From Symsagittifera roscoffensis (Eukaryota; Xenacoelomorpha; Acoela; Convolutidae): 64,000 nt of DNA. Below, piece after piece: positions 23,151-34,346 of this stretch. The notes beneath the pieces were generated by a model that saw only the letters and a list, made by a program, of their open reading frames with translations, ran no database searches and had not been told where the DNA came from. The stretch's first letter is position 1. The number at the start of each line of letters is the position of its first letter. The stretch covers positions 37,270,686 through 37,334,685 of the forward strand of contig NC_087067.1 of NCBI RefSeq assembly GCF_963678635.1, given 5' to 3'. A program made the translations under genes and the position numbers.

Positions 23151-24930
23151 CACGTTTCTTTTGGTATAAGCAAAAGTATACCTTTGAAAAAAAAACGTCA
23201 ATTTTTTGTTACAAATTCTATTGTACTGAGTTGACTGGTTAGCTGTGTTGATTCTGTCGCTTACGCGTCCTTTATTTTCAATTTAGTCTATGGAAGACCT
23301 CGGTGTTTTTAATATCTGACCCAGCCTTTAGTCTGAAAATCCGCCTATTCCTTATCATTTAGTCATGGACCGTGTCGACTGTACGTTTACCATCAAAAAC
23401 AAACAACAGAAGCAACAAAAACAAGAATTTTATCATCGAGAAGAAAAACAACATCGGCAAGAACAAAAGCACCAACTTTTCATTGAACCCAACGAACAAA
23501 CCACCTCGTTTCGGTACGGATGCAGTTGCGATAATGCATCTCAAAATGATGTTTATCAACCCTTAAATTACGGTCTGCACAGAATTTCAGAACCAATTCA
23601 TTGGCAATCAGAAACGACCAAAACCTCACGCCAGAATAGAAACTCTTCATCTGGTCAGTCATCTGCAGTCTCCTGCAACCCTGGAACGTTCTGGACTCTT
23701 GCAACGATGTTGTATGTCCTCAAGATTCAAGTTTGCGAGGCCTCCACAGATAGCTCAGGAGGTAGATTTTCGAGTGAGAGTTGGAGAGTCGTTTTGATTC
23801 TGACCGGAACAGTGTTTGCCATTATTGGACTGATGATTATTGCGGCTGCTATATCTGCGTATAAAAGAAACATCTTGAGGGCCCTGGGATTTCCGGATCC
23901 AAAAGTGGATGTCGAAAACGAGGAAGAAGAGGAAGATGAACCCAATTAAATAACAAACTTCGTTTCTGATGTTTTTTGAAAGATAAAATTGAAAACCTAA
24001 TACTTTAAACCTTTTCTGCAAAAACCAAGTAAAAATTTATTTTGCTCACAACCTTGCTCTCAATAATTCAGTTTTAAAAAACGATGATCGATGTCTGATT
24101 TTTTTTAGCTCTAATTTTTTTGCCCTCAAATATGTTCCATTTTTATGGGACTCCATATGTTTCGATATGAATGCTTACTAGATCTCAAAAACTGCAAAGT
24201 TTTTGATTGGTTTTTAGGTGGGGTGAATTTCTTATTATTAGTTATTTTAGGAGACGCAAACTTGGACGCCAATTTGTATAATTGGAAAAAGAACTTTCCG
24301 TTTTATTCCTATTATGGCTAAGTTTTAGCTATATTAGCTTCAGTCTTTCAAACTGTTGTTTGGGTGAATGGCTCGATCATAATTGAAAAGTAAGAAAAAT
24401 TGATCTGAAAAATTTTAGCTCTTCATAAATTGCGGTATCAACGGAAAAGAGAAATGAGCGGGGACTGTAAAAAGTTTATCAAACAGTTTAAGCATTTATT
24501 TTTTTCTCATTGAAAACAAACCGTTTCATGCTGGAGAGCATCAGTTACCCATCAAGCGCGAGCGGTAATGGGTACTTGAAATAGATGAAAAACAGCTTAG
24601 AATTTGTTGTTCCAAAAAATGGTTCCTACGCATTTAAAAAAAATCTGTATCTTTATTTTCCCTAAAATTTTTACAATTCTAGCAATATAATTTTGCAATT
24701 TTGCATCAGCTTTGCAATTTTGCATTAGTAGAGCTCGATACCAGCAGATGATTAGCTAATACATCTTTTGCTGTTTCCGCGTTCGTTTTCTGCGTTCGCG
24801 AAGTAATTTTGCGTTCATTTTATGCGTTTGCTAAATAAATTTGCGTTCATTAGGTAATTTTAAATGAGTGTTTTTGATTCGCCTATTTGACGGAATATGT
24901 ATGTTCGGGATTTTTTTTCATGACAAGCTT
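23150..24930 (+). repeat. Tandem duplication, unit 1
   Basis: The segment matches 25345-27395 from 'cttttggtataagcaaaagt' at the left to the 'tgacaag' near 24925 at the right, including flanks on both sides of the encoded ORF. Shared 3' landmarks are ggagacgcaaacttg, gagcggggactg, agcatcagttacccatcaag and gagctcgataccagcag. Unit 2 is longer because of about 380 extra bases near 26425-26800. Confidence 0.8.
23365..23949 (+). CDS. Single-pass membrane protein, unknown family (copy 1)
   Basis: An uninterrupted 194-residue frame. Residues 11-37 are Gln/Lys/His-rich low complexity. Residues 45-130 are polar with several cysteines. One strong hydrophobic span occupies residues 142-166 (VVLILTGTVFAIIGLMIIAA), followed by a basic KRN and a short acidic tail (VENEEEEEDEPN). 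This fits a type I or tail-anchored orientation with a ~28-residue cytosolic end. No signal peptide is visible at the chosen ATG, so an upstream exon is possible. The +1 frame from 23372 is also open for about 60 codons. A diverged copy lies at 25549. The family is not recognised; conservation of the membrane span between copies argues for a real gene. Confidence 0.5.
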   Translation: MDRVDCTFTIKNKQQKQQKQEFYHREEKQHRQEQKHQLFIEPNEQTTSFRYGCSCDNASQNDVYQPLNYGLHRISEPIHWQSETTKTSRQNRNSSSGQSSAVSCNPGTFWTLATMLYVLKIQVCEASTDSSGGRFSSESWRVVLILTGTVFAIIGLMIIAAAISAYKRNILRALGFPDPKVDVENEEEEEDEPN

Positions 24931-25344
24931 AGACTCCACGAAAATAGTAACTTTTGGCGGAACTTGCTCATAATATCTGAAACAACTTCTTATCCTGAGT
25001 TCAAAATTGAAAAGCTCTCAAGCAACCACTTATTGTAAAGTTGTGTGGGATTGATAATGTGACTAAATTGCCTAGTTCGAATCAATTTACGCATCTTATT
25101 TTGTTCGTTGGAAGCGTAAGCGGCTGTTACTATCATTCCAATACAAAATATGGGAATCCGCGTGCTCTTTTTAACTTTTTTAAAATTCAGAACGTATCAT
25201 TTTGTACTTTTAACAGCGTGTGGGGATTTTAATTTATAAGAAAAAGCAAAAAACGCTCAAAATTGTTTTCTGTTTTGATCAAAACTTTATTTTGAATAAA
25301 GAAGTTGTTCTAACTTTATGTTAAAAAAAATCATAAAAATTTAT
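24931..25344. other. Spacer between duplicated units
   Basis: AT-rich. 'cattttgtacttttaacagc' followed by gtgtgggga near 25197 resembles the middle of R1, so a decayed R1 fragment may be present. No gene seen. Confidence 0.35.
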
Positions 25345-27395
25345 ACACTTAGCAACTTTTCTTTTGGTAGAAACAAAAGTACACCATTGAACGTCAAAAC
25401 AAGATCTAATGTACTGAAATGACTAGTCAGCTTGGTTGATGCTGTCGCTTACGCGTCTTTATTTTACTTTAGCCTATGGAAGACCTCAATTTCTAATATC
25501 TGACTCAGCCTTTAGTCTGAAAATCCGCCTATTTTTTATCATTTAGTCATGGACCGTGTCGACTGTACGTTTGCCATCAAAAACAAACAACAAAAGCAAA
25601 AACAACAAGAATTTTATCGTCGAGAAGAAAAACAACATCGGCAAGAACGAAAACACCAAATTACACTGGAACCCAACGAACGAACCATTTCGTTTCAGAA
25701 CAGATGCAGTTTTGTTACTGCGTCTCAAAATTATCATTATCAACCTCTGTTTACAATCGGAAACAAATTATTGGCAATCGGCACCATCCAAAAACTCCCA
25801 CCAGAATAAATATTTTTCATCTTGTCTGGGAGGTTCTGAACCGTGGGACTTTCTGGACTCTTGCAACCATGTCCTCGTGATTCAAGTTTGCGAATCCTGC
25901 ACAGATAGTTCTGGAGGAAGACTTTTGAGTGAGAGTTGGACAGTTGTTTTGATTCTGACCGGAACAATCTTTGCTATTGTTGGGTTGTTGTTTATTGCGA
26001 CTGCTATATCTGCGTATTAGGGTCTTAAGGGCCCTGGGATTTCCGGATTAAGAAGTTGACGTCGAAAACGAAGGTGAAGAGGAAGATGAACCCAATTAAA
26101 TAATGAACGTTGTTCTTGATGTATTTTTACAGATAAAATTGAAAACTAATTACCTTACACCTTTTTAAAAAAAACGAAAATTTGATTTGTTCACAAACCT
26201 TGTTTTCACTAAATTTAGTTAAGAAAACGATGATCCTTGTCTGATTTTTTGGTGTCAATTTTTTGCACTCAAATCTGTTCTTTTTTATAGGACTCCATTG
26301 ATTTCGATATCAATGCTTGCTAGAACTCAAAAACTGCAAGTTTTTGAAATTAGTTTTTAAGTGGACTGAATTGCTTATTTTTAGTTTTTTTAGGAGACGC
26401 AAACTTGAACGGCAGATTTTTTATATTTTTTAATTATAAGACCTTAGAATTCTTGTACTTACTTGGTCTCAAGAATTAAACAGACTGGCTTTCAAGCCAA
26501 AACTAAAAGTAACCCTCCAGTTAAAAAATAGTTTTTCAGTCCCAGCTTTTTCTTGCCTTAGTAGTTTTATATCAATAATTTTTTTGGGAGCTGATAGATT
26601 ATTTTGAAAGAAATTTTGAGGGTTCGTTTGCCTAACCAGAAAGAGGGTTTTCCAAAACTCACCGCAAAAAATAGAGAAAGCTTGTAGGGGTCAAGTTTGT
26701 ACGGGGTATCATACTAAACTAAAACCATTGAATTTTTGATTCATACTTCAAAAAAAATCAGCTTTTTTATACTTTTTTGCCTGTTTGTTTATTTAGAAAA
26801 AAAGTTTTCCAATTTATTTCCATTGTAGCTATGCTTAAGCTATGTTAACTTCATTCTTTTAAACTGTTTTTTGGATGAGTTCCGCTGAAAATTTCAAAAC
26901 AAAAACGGTATAAAACACTTTTGTTTTTAAAAGTTGCGGTATCACGGGAAAAAATGAGCGGGGACTGAAAGAAAATTTCAAACAGCCTTATTATTTCTTG
27001 TTTTCTTATTGAAAACAAAATATTTTCATGCTGCAGAGCATCAGTTACCCATCAAGCATGAGCTGTTATGGGTACTTGAAACAGATGACAAACAGCTTAA
27101 AATTTGGTGTTCCAAAATTTGGTTCCTACCCATTTAAAAAAAAAATCTGTATCTTTATTTTTCTAGAATATTTAAAATTTTAGCAAAATAATTCAGTTTT
27201 CCAATTTTGTGTTAGTCGAGCTCGATACCAGCAGAAGATAAGCTAATATAGTTTTTGCTTTTTGCTCATTGCTGCTTCTGCGTTCGCTTTCTGCGTTCGC
27301 TGATTTTGCATTCGTTAAGTAATTTTAAATGAGTGTTGTTGATTCGCAATTTGACGGAATATTTGTGCTCGTGATTTTTTTCCTGACAAGTTTTT
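25345..27395 (+). repeat. Tandem duplication, unit 2
   Basis: Second copy of the segment at 23150-24930, diverged by many substitutions and indels. About 380 bp near 26425-26800 have no counterpart in unit 1. The rest aligns in order to the 'tgacaag' near 27390. The extra block shows no clear terminal repeats. Confidence 0.8.
25549..26100 (+). pseudogene. Decayed second copy of the membrane-protein gene
   Basis: The frame of copy 1 (MDRVDCTFAIKNKQ...) is open only to about 25809 and ends after KLPPE. The homologous C-terminal half, including the membrane span VVLILTGTIFAIVGLLFIAT, lies in the +1 frame, which is open from 25556 to 26020. An indel has therefore swapped frames. The cytosolic tail is cut by a stop just after ISAY, although the DNA beyond still resembles copy 1 (gggccctgggatttccggat). 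It is either a pseudogene or encodes a 154-residue hybrid through the alternative frame. Confidence 0.55.
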
Positions 27396-30300
27396 TTAAG
27401 TTTTTTGATAAAGAAGTAAGTTTTTCTTAAGGAAATAAGAAATAGATATACGTGGGTTGGGTTCTTATTCACTCCAGTTTTCACTATAAAAATCAAAGTC
27501 TTTTATATGATTTTCTACCAGTTTCTGGTAAACTGAAATCAAACAGCTTGAAATTAACATTATACCATTGAAAGTCAATTCTTTGAGAGGAAACTGAAAG
27601 CAAATGATAAAACGTTTCAACCTTCATTTCAACTTCATCCGCAACGCTGTGAGTTTTGGATTTCAAGCCAGATCAAAAAAAGTTTTCGGCCCTAATAAAT
27701 TTTTACGGGTTTTTGAAAAAATTGGTCTGATCAATTTTTACCCAAAACTAACTGAAGTAACCGGAAATAGTAAAAAAAAACCATGTGTCTCAGCCGCGTT
27801 TTAAGTAGCTCAAATTTATTTTCAGTGCTCAGACAACTATATTCTAGTTGAAATTAAGAAGCTTTTTTTTGGGTAGCTCAAATTAATTACCGCTAGCGCT
27901 CAAAACATCAGCTTATGGGCAAGATAATTAGCTGTTGTAACTTTTCACTATACCAAAAAATGTGCAATAAAATTTTGCCTCAAAAGCGTAAGCGACTATT
28001 GAAATGACTCCAAAAACTACTGTGGCAATCAGTTTGCTTTTGTTAATACATTTCTTGACGCATCATATTATCTCATTTTGTACTTATCAAAGTGTGTGTT
28101 GTGTTTGTACAAATTATATTTAGGAAACTTTTTTAAGTGATTTGTTTCCGATTGTTATTAAATGGCCGAGAGAATTTTCAAGACTTCGCTTCGATACTAG
28201 CAGTCCACATTTTACATGAAATAAGAAGTAGACGTGGTCGCGGAGACTTTTTTATTCACACTACTTTTTGTGATTGAAACCAAAATTTTTTTGACAAACA
28301 TATATATTGTTAATTTTATGTTTGAGGTTAAGGAGTACATGCTGTATGAAATAAGTACATAAATAAAAAAGAGTAATTCATTCGAGACTGGCTTCTAAAC
28401 AATATTATATAATCAATTTTAATATAATGTGAGAGTTATATAATTTTCATATAAAGATCAGACTTAAAAACCCAATTATTTTTCTAGGAGGTACTTGGTC
28501 ATTTAAATGTACTAATTATTTATTATATTTGGACAATAAGTTGTGTTTGGACTTTATGTGTCATTCTCAAGTTTTTTAGTAAACTATTCAATTCTTGGCA
28601 CATTTTCTAGCTGATGATTAATTTCCACAAACCTGGCCAGACTTTTATTTTTTGATTTGCTGTTTAACGTATTTTTCTGTGTTTGCATTTTTTTCTTGCT
28701 TTCTTCAGTTGAAGGATTTGTGTTTTTCAGTAAAAAGATCAAACGTTTCAGCAAACAAAATTTTGCAGCAATTTTTTCTGAAAATTATAATGTTTTTCAA
28801 AAGTAGACCACGACATCTGTCAGTTTTTTTCTCACAAAACTAAATTTTACTCTCCAGTTCATTTGATGATTCAAACGATCAATTTTTTTGTTGTAATCTA
28901 CTGAAAAAAAATCCATTATGTGTACTAGAAACTTATTCCATCAATTTCATGGGGATTAAAATGATCAGTTCGGCCAAATTCTGGGTTTTATTTAAGCGCA
29001 CATGTTGTGTATATAAAGCTGAAAGCGTAACGAGTTTGGTTTATGCCTACTAAGTTGCTCCCAGCTAAAATCTGTTTCAAGTTAGAATGAGACAAGCTAC
29101 GTGGTCATAATAAATCCCCATCATCCGACTCAAACTCTAACAGTTTCGATTTCTCGTTGACAGTCTAGAATTTATAGTGTATCAAATTTTCATATAAAAA
29201 AAACTCGAGACCATTTGAAGTTCTGTTGGAACTTTCAGGGCTCAACACGAGCTATTTTCATTCTATTTTAACTTGGTCCTAATTTTGTATAACTAACTTG
29301 CGTTTTAAATACAGGGTTTTCTAATAGGTTGCTCAGCGTGAATTTTTCTGTAATTGATTATACCTATTACCACTTGCACCAACAAAATTGCGCCATGTTG
29401 GTAAACAAAACTGCCTTGTCTTTCAAACCGGTTTCGATTTTTTTAGTAGAATTTTTACGGTACAAAATTCATTCTCATGTCAGTTCTCTCCAAAACTCTC
29501 ACCTTGCTGCAAAAATCATAATTGTCCCCTATCTTAGGTCCAGCCTGAACTCATTTGCTGCAAACTTAATCAGGGCAGTGTATTTGTATATAGTATGGTT
29601 TCGTTCCTTGTATAGCTGTCTCGTCTCTTCTGCCATTTACTCCAAACGGTTCTTTGGCTCTTTTCCCACCCCGAGCACAAATATTCCGTTACTTTTGTTA
29701 CGAAAGTCGGAACAATAATATAAAACTGCTCCACTGTTGTCATTATGCAATGAAACTTGCATGATGAAGAAACTACAAAAATTGTAAATAGAATCGTTCG
29801 TCATGCCGTACAACTTAACATCTCGCGTTTAGCCGTAATAAAATGTAAAACTAGTTTAAAAGCACAAAATTTTAAGTTTGGGATGGAAAACAGCCACAAA
29901 AATTTGCTGCTCAACCACTTTACATAAGCGTCATCTTTATGGTGTAGCGAGGGGTTTTGGAACACAAAGGTTTCTCGATACTTAATTAGTCTGCCTGCCA
30001 ATTTTTTTTAACAATTGGCTAACGTGAACAAAAAAACTATTCTTAAAATTTTGCATGTGAATAGAGAATGAAAAAGAGCCAAATTCAATGATTAAACTTT
30101 ACAAGTGGGGTGAAGAGCTAAATTATGTATCTTTTAATTTTCCGTACCACCTGAACGGTTGTTTGTTTGCTCCCGCCCCTATGCGCAAAATGTTTGAACA
30201 AAACGTTTGTTTTTTTTTGTCGGATTGTTATGAAATCTGATTATTCAGGACATAGCAAACAAAATTGGTTCTCGTTCGAGCATTGTAAATCACTCGTTAT

Positions 30301-31022
30301 CATGAAACTGATGACTGAAGATTTTGTTTTTGATATTATATTTTCGGTCAACTGGCCCTAAAATTCTTTTTGGCGTTTTCCATTCGCCCACTTTGAAATT
30401 TTTTCTTTGGATTAATGAAACCGTCAAAAAAAGATTTTTGACGTTTTCAATTGCAACAAAAAGTGTCAACGTGAACAAAAGAACAAGTTATACAAATTTT
30501 AAGGGGGGCGCGCGTCAAAAAAAATTTTTAGTTCCTATGAAAACTTTCTAAAATGATTATCCTAAAAACATTTTTTTATTTGGCCTGTGTTTTCAAAAAC
30601 TAGCGTGCGCCGCATAAAAGGTCAAATTATGGTCATTTACCATCCCCCTCATATCAAATTTTCTATTTTTAAAATTGTTTTACGTGTTATTATGACTGAA
30701 TGCGTGATGTTACGATGTGCAGTATGACAAACGAATGTGTTACATTAAATAATTTGTTCGCCGTAAATTTCATTAGATTATGACCACTTAAAATAATTAT
30801 CAAAATTGAAATTGAAATGAAGGAGGAGAGCGGAAAAAGGCCCTGTATAATGGTGATTGAGGAGAACTTAGAAAAATTATTTGGTCGATCTAAACAAAAA
30901 GTTAAAATTCGCCTGAGCATATAACCCTGCACGATCATAAGGTTCTTTTCCAGTTCCGTCTTTGATTTTTTTAAATTCAACTCATAGAAGTCTTTTTAAA
31001 ATGTCTCTTGGTGTTCTTATTT
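27396..31022. other. AT-rich intergenic DNA with R1 fragments
   Basis: 3.6 kb without a supported gene. Diverged R1 right-part similarity lies at about 28060-28205 (gacttcgcttcgatactagc, then agtcc). R1-variant similarity lies at about 28990-29250, sharing 'gtttcaagttagaatgag' and related words with 18480-18530. A solo R1 left end sits at 29664-29714 on the minus strand. The 129-residue frame at 29329-29718 runs into that R1 end and is not called. Confidence 0.45.
29664..29714 (-). mobile_element. R1 left-end fragment
   Basis: Reads caccccgagcacaaatattc, then cgttacttttgttacgaaag and tcggaacaat, the R1 terminal hairpin in reverse orientation. Only the end is present. Confidence 0.65.
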
Positions 31023-31763
31023 GGGCTCTTTCCCCCCCCCCCCACACATGCAAATTTTGATCTTTCAAACAAGACTGCTCGTATCAGGGCAAAGCCCTAA
31101 ATGTTCCGAGACTGCTTTTGAAGGTTTATGGAGCAGCAGTAATAACATAAAAACATTATATGAAATAAAATAAAATGAATTTTTTTTTCTAAAATTTGAA
31201 ATATTTATGAAAATCATCCCCCCACACGGCATATATAGTACAAAACGATAGTTTTCGTTCCTTGTAACACATCATTTATGGCAAATAAGCTTCATTCAAC
31301 CAATTTGAAACGATTTATAAGACGGATTAAATCTCCGCTGACGCGTTAATAGCGCGAATTATATCGCGCGTTAATTGTCCCAAATTGGTCAAAATGGCAA
31401 TTTTTAAACCCTCATAACTTTACCAAAAATCATCACAGGTGATTCAAATTTAAGCTCAGGTCAACAATACCTTTCGAATGATATAAAAAAATTCAGTCAA
31501 AAATGGCTAGTAAAAAGTCGAAATTTGTCTGAAGAAAAAAAAACCCACCCCGAGCACAAATATTCCGTTACTTTCGTATCGAAAGTCGGAACAATTACTG
31601 TTCACCTTGTCCAATTGTCATGAAAATTGACATGCAGACTTAGTAGGCTAAAGACAAACATATTTGTTCTTCATAATAAACCTTGTAAAACCACTCGTTA
31701 GACCACTCGTTAGACTTATGTTGGTGTGAGGTGAGGGGGGGGGGGGGGGAGGAAAAAGAGCCC
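31023..31763. mobile_element. Family C MITE, copy 2, split by an R1 insertion
   Basis: Outer ends GGGCTCTTTCCCCCC (from 31023) and GGAAAAAGAGCCC (to 31763) are inverted repeats next to a 12-base C run and a 15-base G run. The interior right part matches copy 1 at 8849-9052 (aacgagtggt, ttttacaaggtttattatga on the minus strand). The MITE halves are separated by the R1 element at 31071-31593. Without R1 its length would be close to that of copy 1. Confidence 0.75.
31071..31593 (-). mobile_element. R1 repeat, apparently full length (523 bp)
   Basis: On the minus strand it starts attgttccgactttcgat with the terminal hairpin ACTTTCG-AT-CGAAAGT. It runs through gtgctcggggtgggttt, a near-palindromic ttaacgcgcgatataat block and 'cttatttgccataaatgatg'. 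It ends with the hairpin gggctttgccc followed by tgatacgagcagtcttg. It has no ORF. It lies within a family C MITE, and comparison with the empty MITE at 8849-9052 suggests little or no target duplication. Confidence 0.75.
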
Positions 31764-32162
31764 TTAATTGCAATAAAACGTGTCAGAGCGAACATAAATG
31801 AACAAAACTTTATGACATTTCTGTAATTCAAAGTGCCGTACGACCAGACCAATATTCAAACTATTTTTTGTTTGAAATGAAAAAAATGTGCTTAAACAAA
31901 ATGGCGTGTCGTTTTGCAATAATACAATTAATACCACTATGTTAAATTAAATCTTTAAAACAATTTTTAAATAAATTTTTAATTCGTATTAAGGGTTTGA
32001 AGAAATTATTTTATTGATGACTTATGACTTCTTCATATGAGCAATCAGAAAAACCGCGGTTTTTCCTGCATATTTTCTTGGTACTCCTGCAAATTTTTTA
32101 TTTGAAGACAGATACATCTTAAATTTCAGTACTTATCTATAAGTAAAAGAACCCGCGATATA
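31764..32162. other. 5' flank of the protease homologue
   Basis: AT-rich, no repeat recognised. It must include the promoter of the gene at 32163, but no specific motif stands out. Confidence 0.3.
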
Positions 32163-33607
32163 ATGAATGATTTATTTCTAGCAATCTGCGTGACAGTCCT
32201 TTTTCCAGTTTCTAGTTTTTCATATTCCGAGTTTAATTCTTTGTCGAAGAGAATAAACGGGGGGCATAAATCGCCGCCCAGGCCATTCTATGTGGTGTGG
32301 GACGGACCTAGTGGGGACTGTGGAGGTGTGATCATTTCACCCACCTGGGTGATCATACCCGCAACATGCGCCACTGACAGTAAGTAGTCAAATTATACTT
32401 AATTTGGAAACGTATTTTAAAAAGATGAATGAAAGCAATCGCTCCTTTTCCAAATTTGCCTGCGGGGGAAAAACGAAAAAGAGTCAAAATAATTGACAGT
32501 TTTCGTGGGTAATAAGTAGAAAATATGTTTGTGTTTGGGTCTTATTTTTCCTCCCTACAAAAATGTGAGCCCACAATTATGTTTGTCATAGCCTTAATAA
32601 GAACATAACAAATTTTGTAGCAGCGGATAAAGTGTATAACACATTTTTTATGAATTCGAACGTGGGGAGAGGAAAAAGAGGTTCCGCTCTTTTCCAGTTT
32701 CCCAACCCCCTCGTAAAATAGCAAAACAAATCTGTTCAAAAATTGTTCAGACGACATTTTGCTTATAATGAGTTTCCATCATGAAAAGTAATTTTAAATA
32801 GACTTTCCTGTAATGAATTTCAGAAAAAATCAAAGGGGGGAACTGGAAAAGAGCCGGAGGTTTAATTGAATAATATTTATTGCGCATATGGGTTTTCTCA
32901 GTACGCATCCCAGTCCAGCCCAATAACAAACACGATATAGCCCCACACTGTTATTTTACTATAATGGGAAAGAGATATAAGTTTGCTCAGGGGGCTATCA
33001 TGGTTAAAACCCGCGCAAATTTTGAGCATTTGAAGTATAAGTTAAGATACACGTTATGTATTTAGATGGCAAAACTAAGGCGTTGAGTCGCCAAGTAGTT
33101 GTGACGGACTACTCAAAATCCAACTGGAAGACAACACAACGGAGGATTGGAATAAGAAAAGTGATCCTGCCACCAGGAGGAATGAAAGCGTACTGGGATA
33201 GAAGACCCGCTTTGATCCAACTATCCAAGTCAGTCGGTCGAAGCAAGGCTATCAAACTTTGTCTGGACGACTTTGGGGGTAGTCAAGTTGGATATTGTGG
33301 CATGGGGTTCACGGAAAACTGGAAAAAACCGAGTGTTCTTCAGGAAGTGATTGCAAAAGATGTTGGCAAAAGCGCCTGTAATAAAAAAGATTTGAATCTC
33401 AACACAATGGTGTGCCTAAAAGACCAGGGTTCTCCCAACATTGAAACCCAGGAAGACATGGGTGCGCCTGCGTACGTGATGAGAAATGGACAACCCTACT
33501 GTTTGTATGGGACCGTTGACAGTGGAGACTGGAAAAAATTTGCATATGTAAATAAAATACCCTACTATTATAAATGGATTAAAACTCATGTTAGAGATTT
33601 GGTATAA
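32163..33607 (+). CDS. Trypsin-fold serine-protease homologue without catalytic residues
   Basis: Exon 1 (32163-32379) encodes a signal peptide (LFLAICVTVLFPVSSFS), an activation-like R-INGG (residues 30-34) and CGGVIISPTWVIIPATC. The active-site AAHC is PATC here, so the histidine is replaced by Thr68. A 522-nt intron (GTAAGT...TTCTCAG) leads in phase 1 to exon 2 at 32902. The open frame then changes near 33056-33065, which implies a very small extra intron or a frameshift. Further on come TTQRRIGIRKV where NDIALL is expected, GYCGMGFTENWKKPSVLQEV (the usual GWG...LQ region), and ETQEDMGAPAYV in place of CQGDSGGPL, losing the serine. It ends PYYYKWIKTHV, matching the C-terminal helix. Secreted pseudo-proteases of this kind usually act by binding. 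Loss of all three catalytic residues plus the frame change leaves pseudogene open. Confidence 0.65.
32441..32484. mobile_element. Miniature family C remnant in intron 1
   Basis: GCTCCTTTTCC and GGGGGAAAAACGAAAAAGAG face each other across a few bases, like the two ends of a family C MITE with the interior deleted. Confidence 0.4.
32537..32682. mobile_element. Family C MITE, copy 3 (intron 1)
   Basis: GGGTCTTATTTTTCCTCCC at the left and GGGGAGAGGAAAAAGAGG at the right are terminal inverted repeats of the family C type. The element is 146 bp and lies wholly inside the protease-homologue intron, directly beside copy 4. Confidence 0.65.
32685..32856. mobile_element. Family C MITE, copy 4 (intron 1)
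   Basis: CGCTCTTTTCCAGTTTCCC at 32685 and GGGGAACTGGAAAAGAGCCG at the right end are inverted repeats, ~20 bp with few mismatches. It is 172 bp long and ends 45 bp before the exon 2 acceptor. Its termini are closest to those of copy 5 at 39326. Confidence 0.7.
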
Positions 33608-34346
33608 ATTGATTTAAAAAATTTGGCAACAACCGAAACAAAGTTAATTTAGTATGTTCACATTCAGTCCTTTTTGACAAAGCTTATAATGAAATCGTAC
33701 ATAAGACCGAATGGCGAATTGACGCTCAGACAAAATTTCCCAGAAAAGACGAAAGCATGAAATGAAAACAGAGCGCTCATTAGGAACAGTTAACAACAAA
33801 CTTATTACATCCAGACAAGTCAATTAGAAAATCAAACTCAAGGTCACTGCTCAAATCAAGCGTCATCCATATTTTTGTAGAATGCACGAATAGCGTTTAA
33901 CTAATAACAAAAAACCATTTGAAATTCATTACGATTGATTTTAACCCAATTTTTTGGTTACAATTTTAAACAAAAATTTATCGTTAATCTTGAAAATCAA
34001 AATTTTTTCTTGATAATCAATTCTAATTGAAAATTATGAAAAAACCAAAAACTTCAATTTTTTCTTCAATTTTTTTGTATCAAATATAATAAATTGTGAT
34101 GGTTTATAAAGCTTTTAAATAAAAAATTTGAATGACAAAATTACGAATCTAACCCCTCAAATTGAATGAAGCCACAAATAAATTCAAAACTACGGCAAAT
34201 TCGGAAGCCTTGATAAATTGATAAGCCCTGATTGTTACCAAAAATTCTCAGATCATTTCCCACTCTCAGTAACTATTTCAGACGTTTAAAAAAAGCGATT
34301 CTTCCTTGATTTATTTTTTTTGTTATCAATTTGAGTATTTGTTATT
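33608..34346. other. AT-rich DNA, possible LINE 5' region
   Basis: No gene seen. It precedes ORF1 of the LINE and may include its 5' untranslated part, but no boundary can be set. Confidence 0.3.

Noticed and set aside
23150-27395. Long terminal repeats of a retroelement, given two similar units of ~1.8-2 kb
   Set aside because: Both units contain the same ORF and flanks, and nothing element-like lies between them, so this is a plain tandem duplication.
29329-29718. 129-residue ORF
   Set aside because: The end runs through an R1 terminal hairpin, composition is not coding-like, and no motif is visible.
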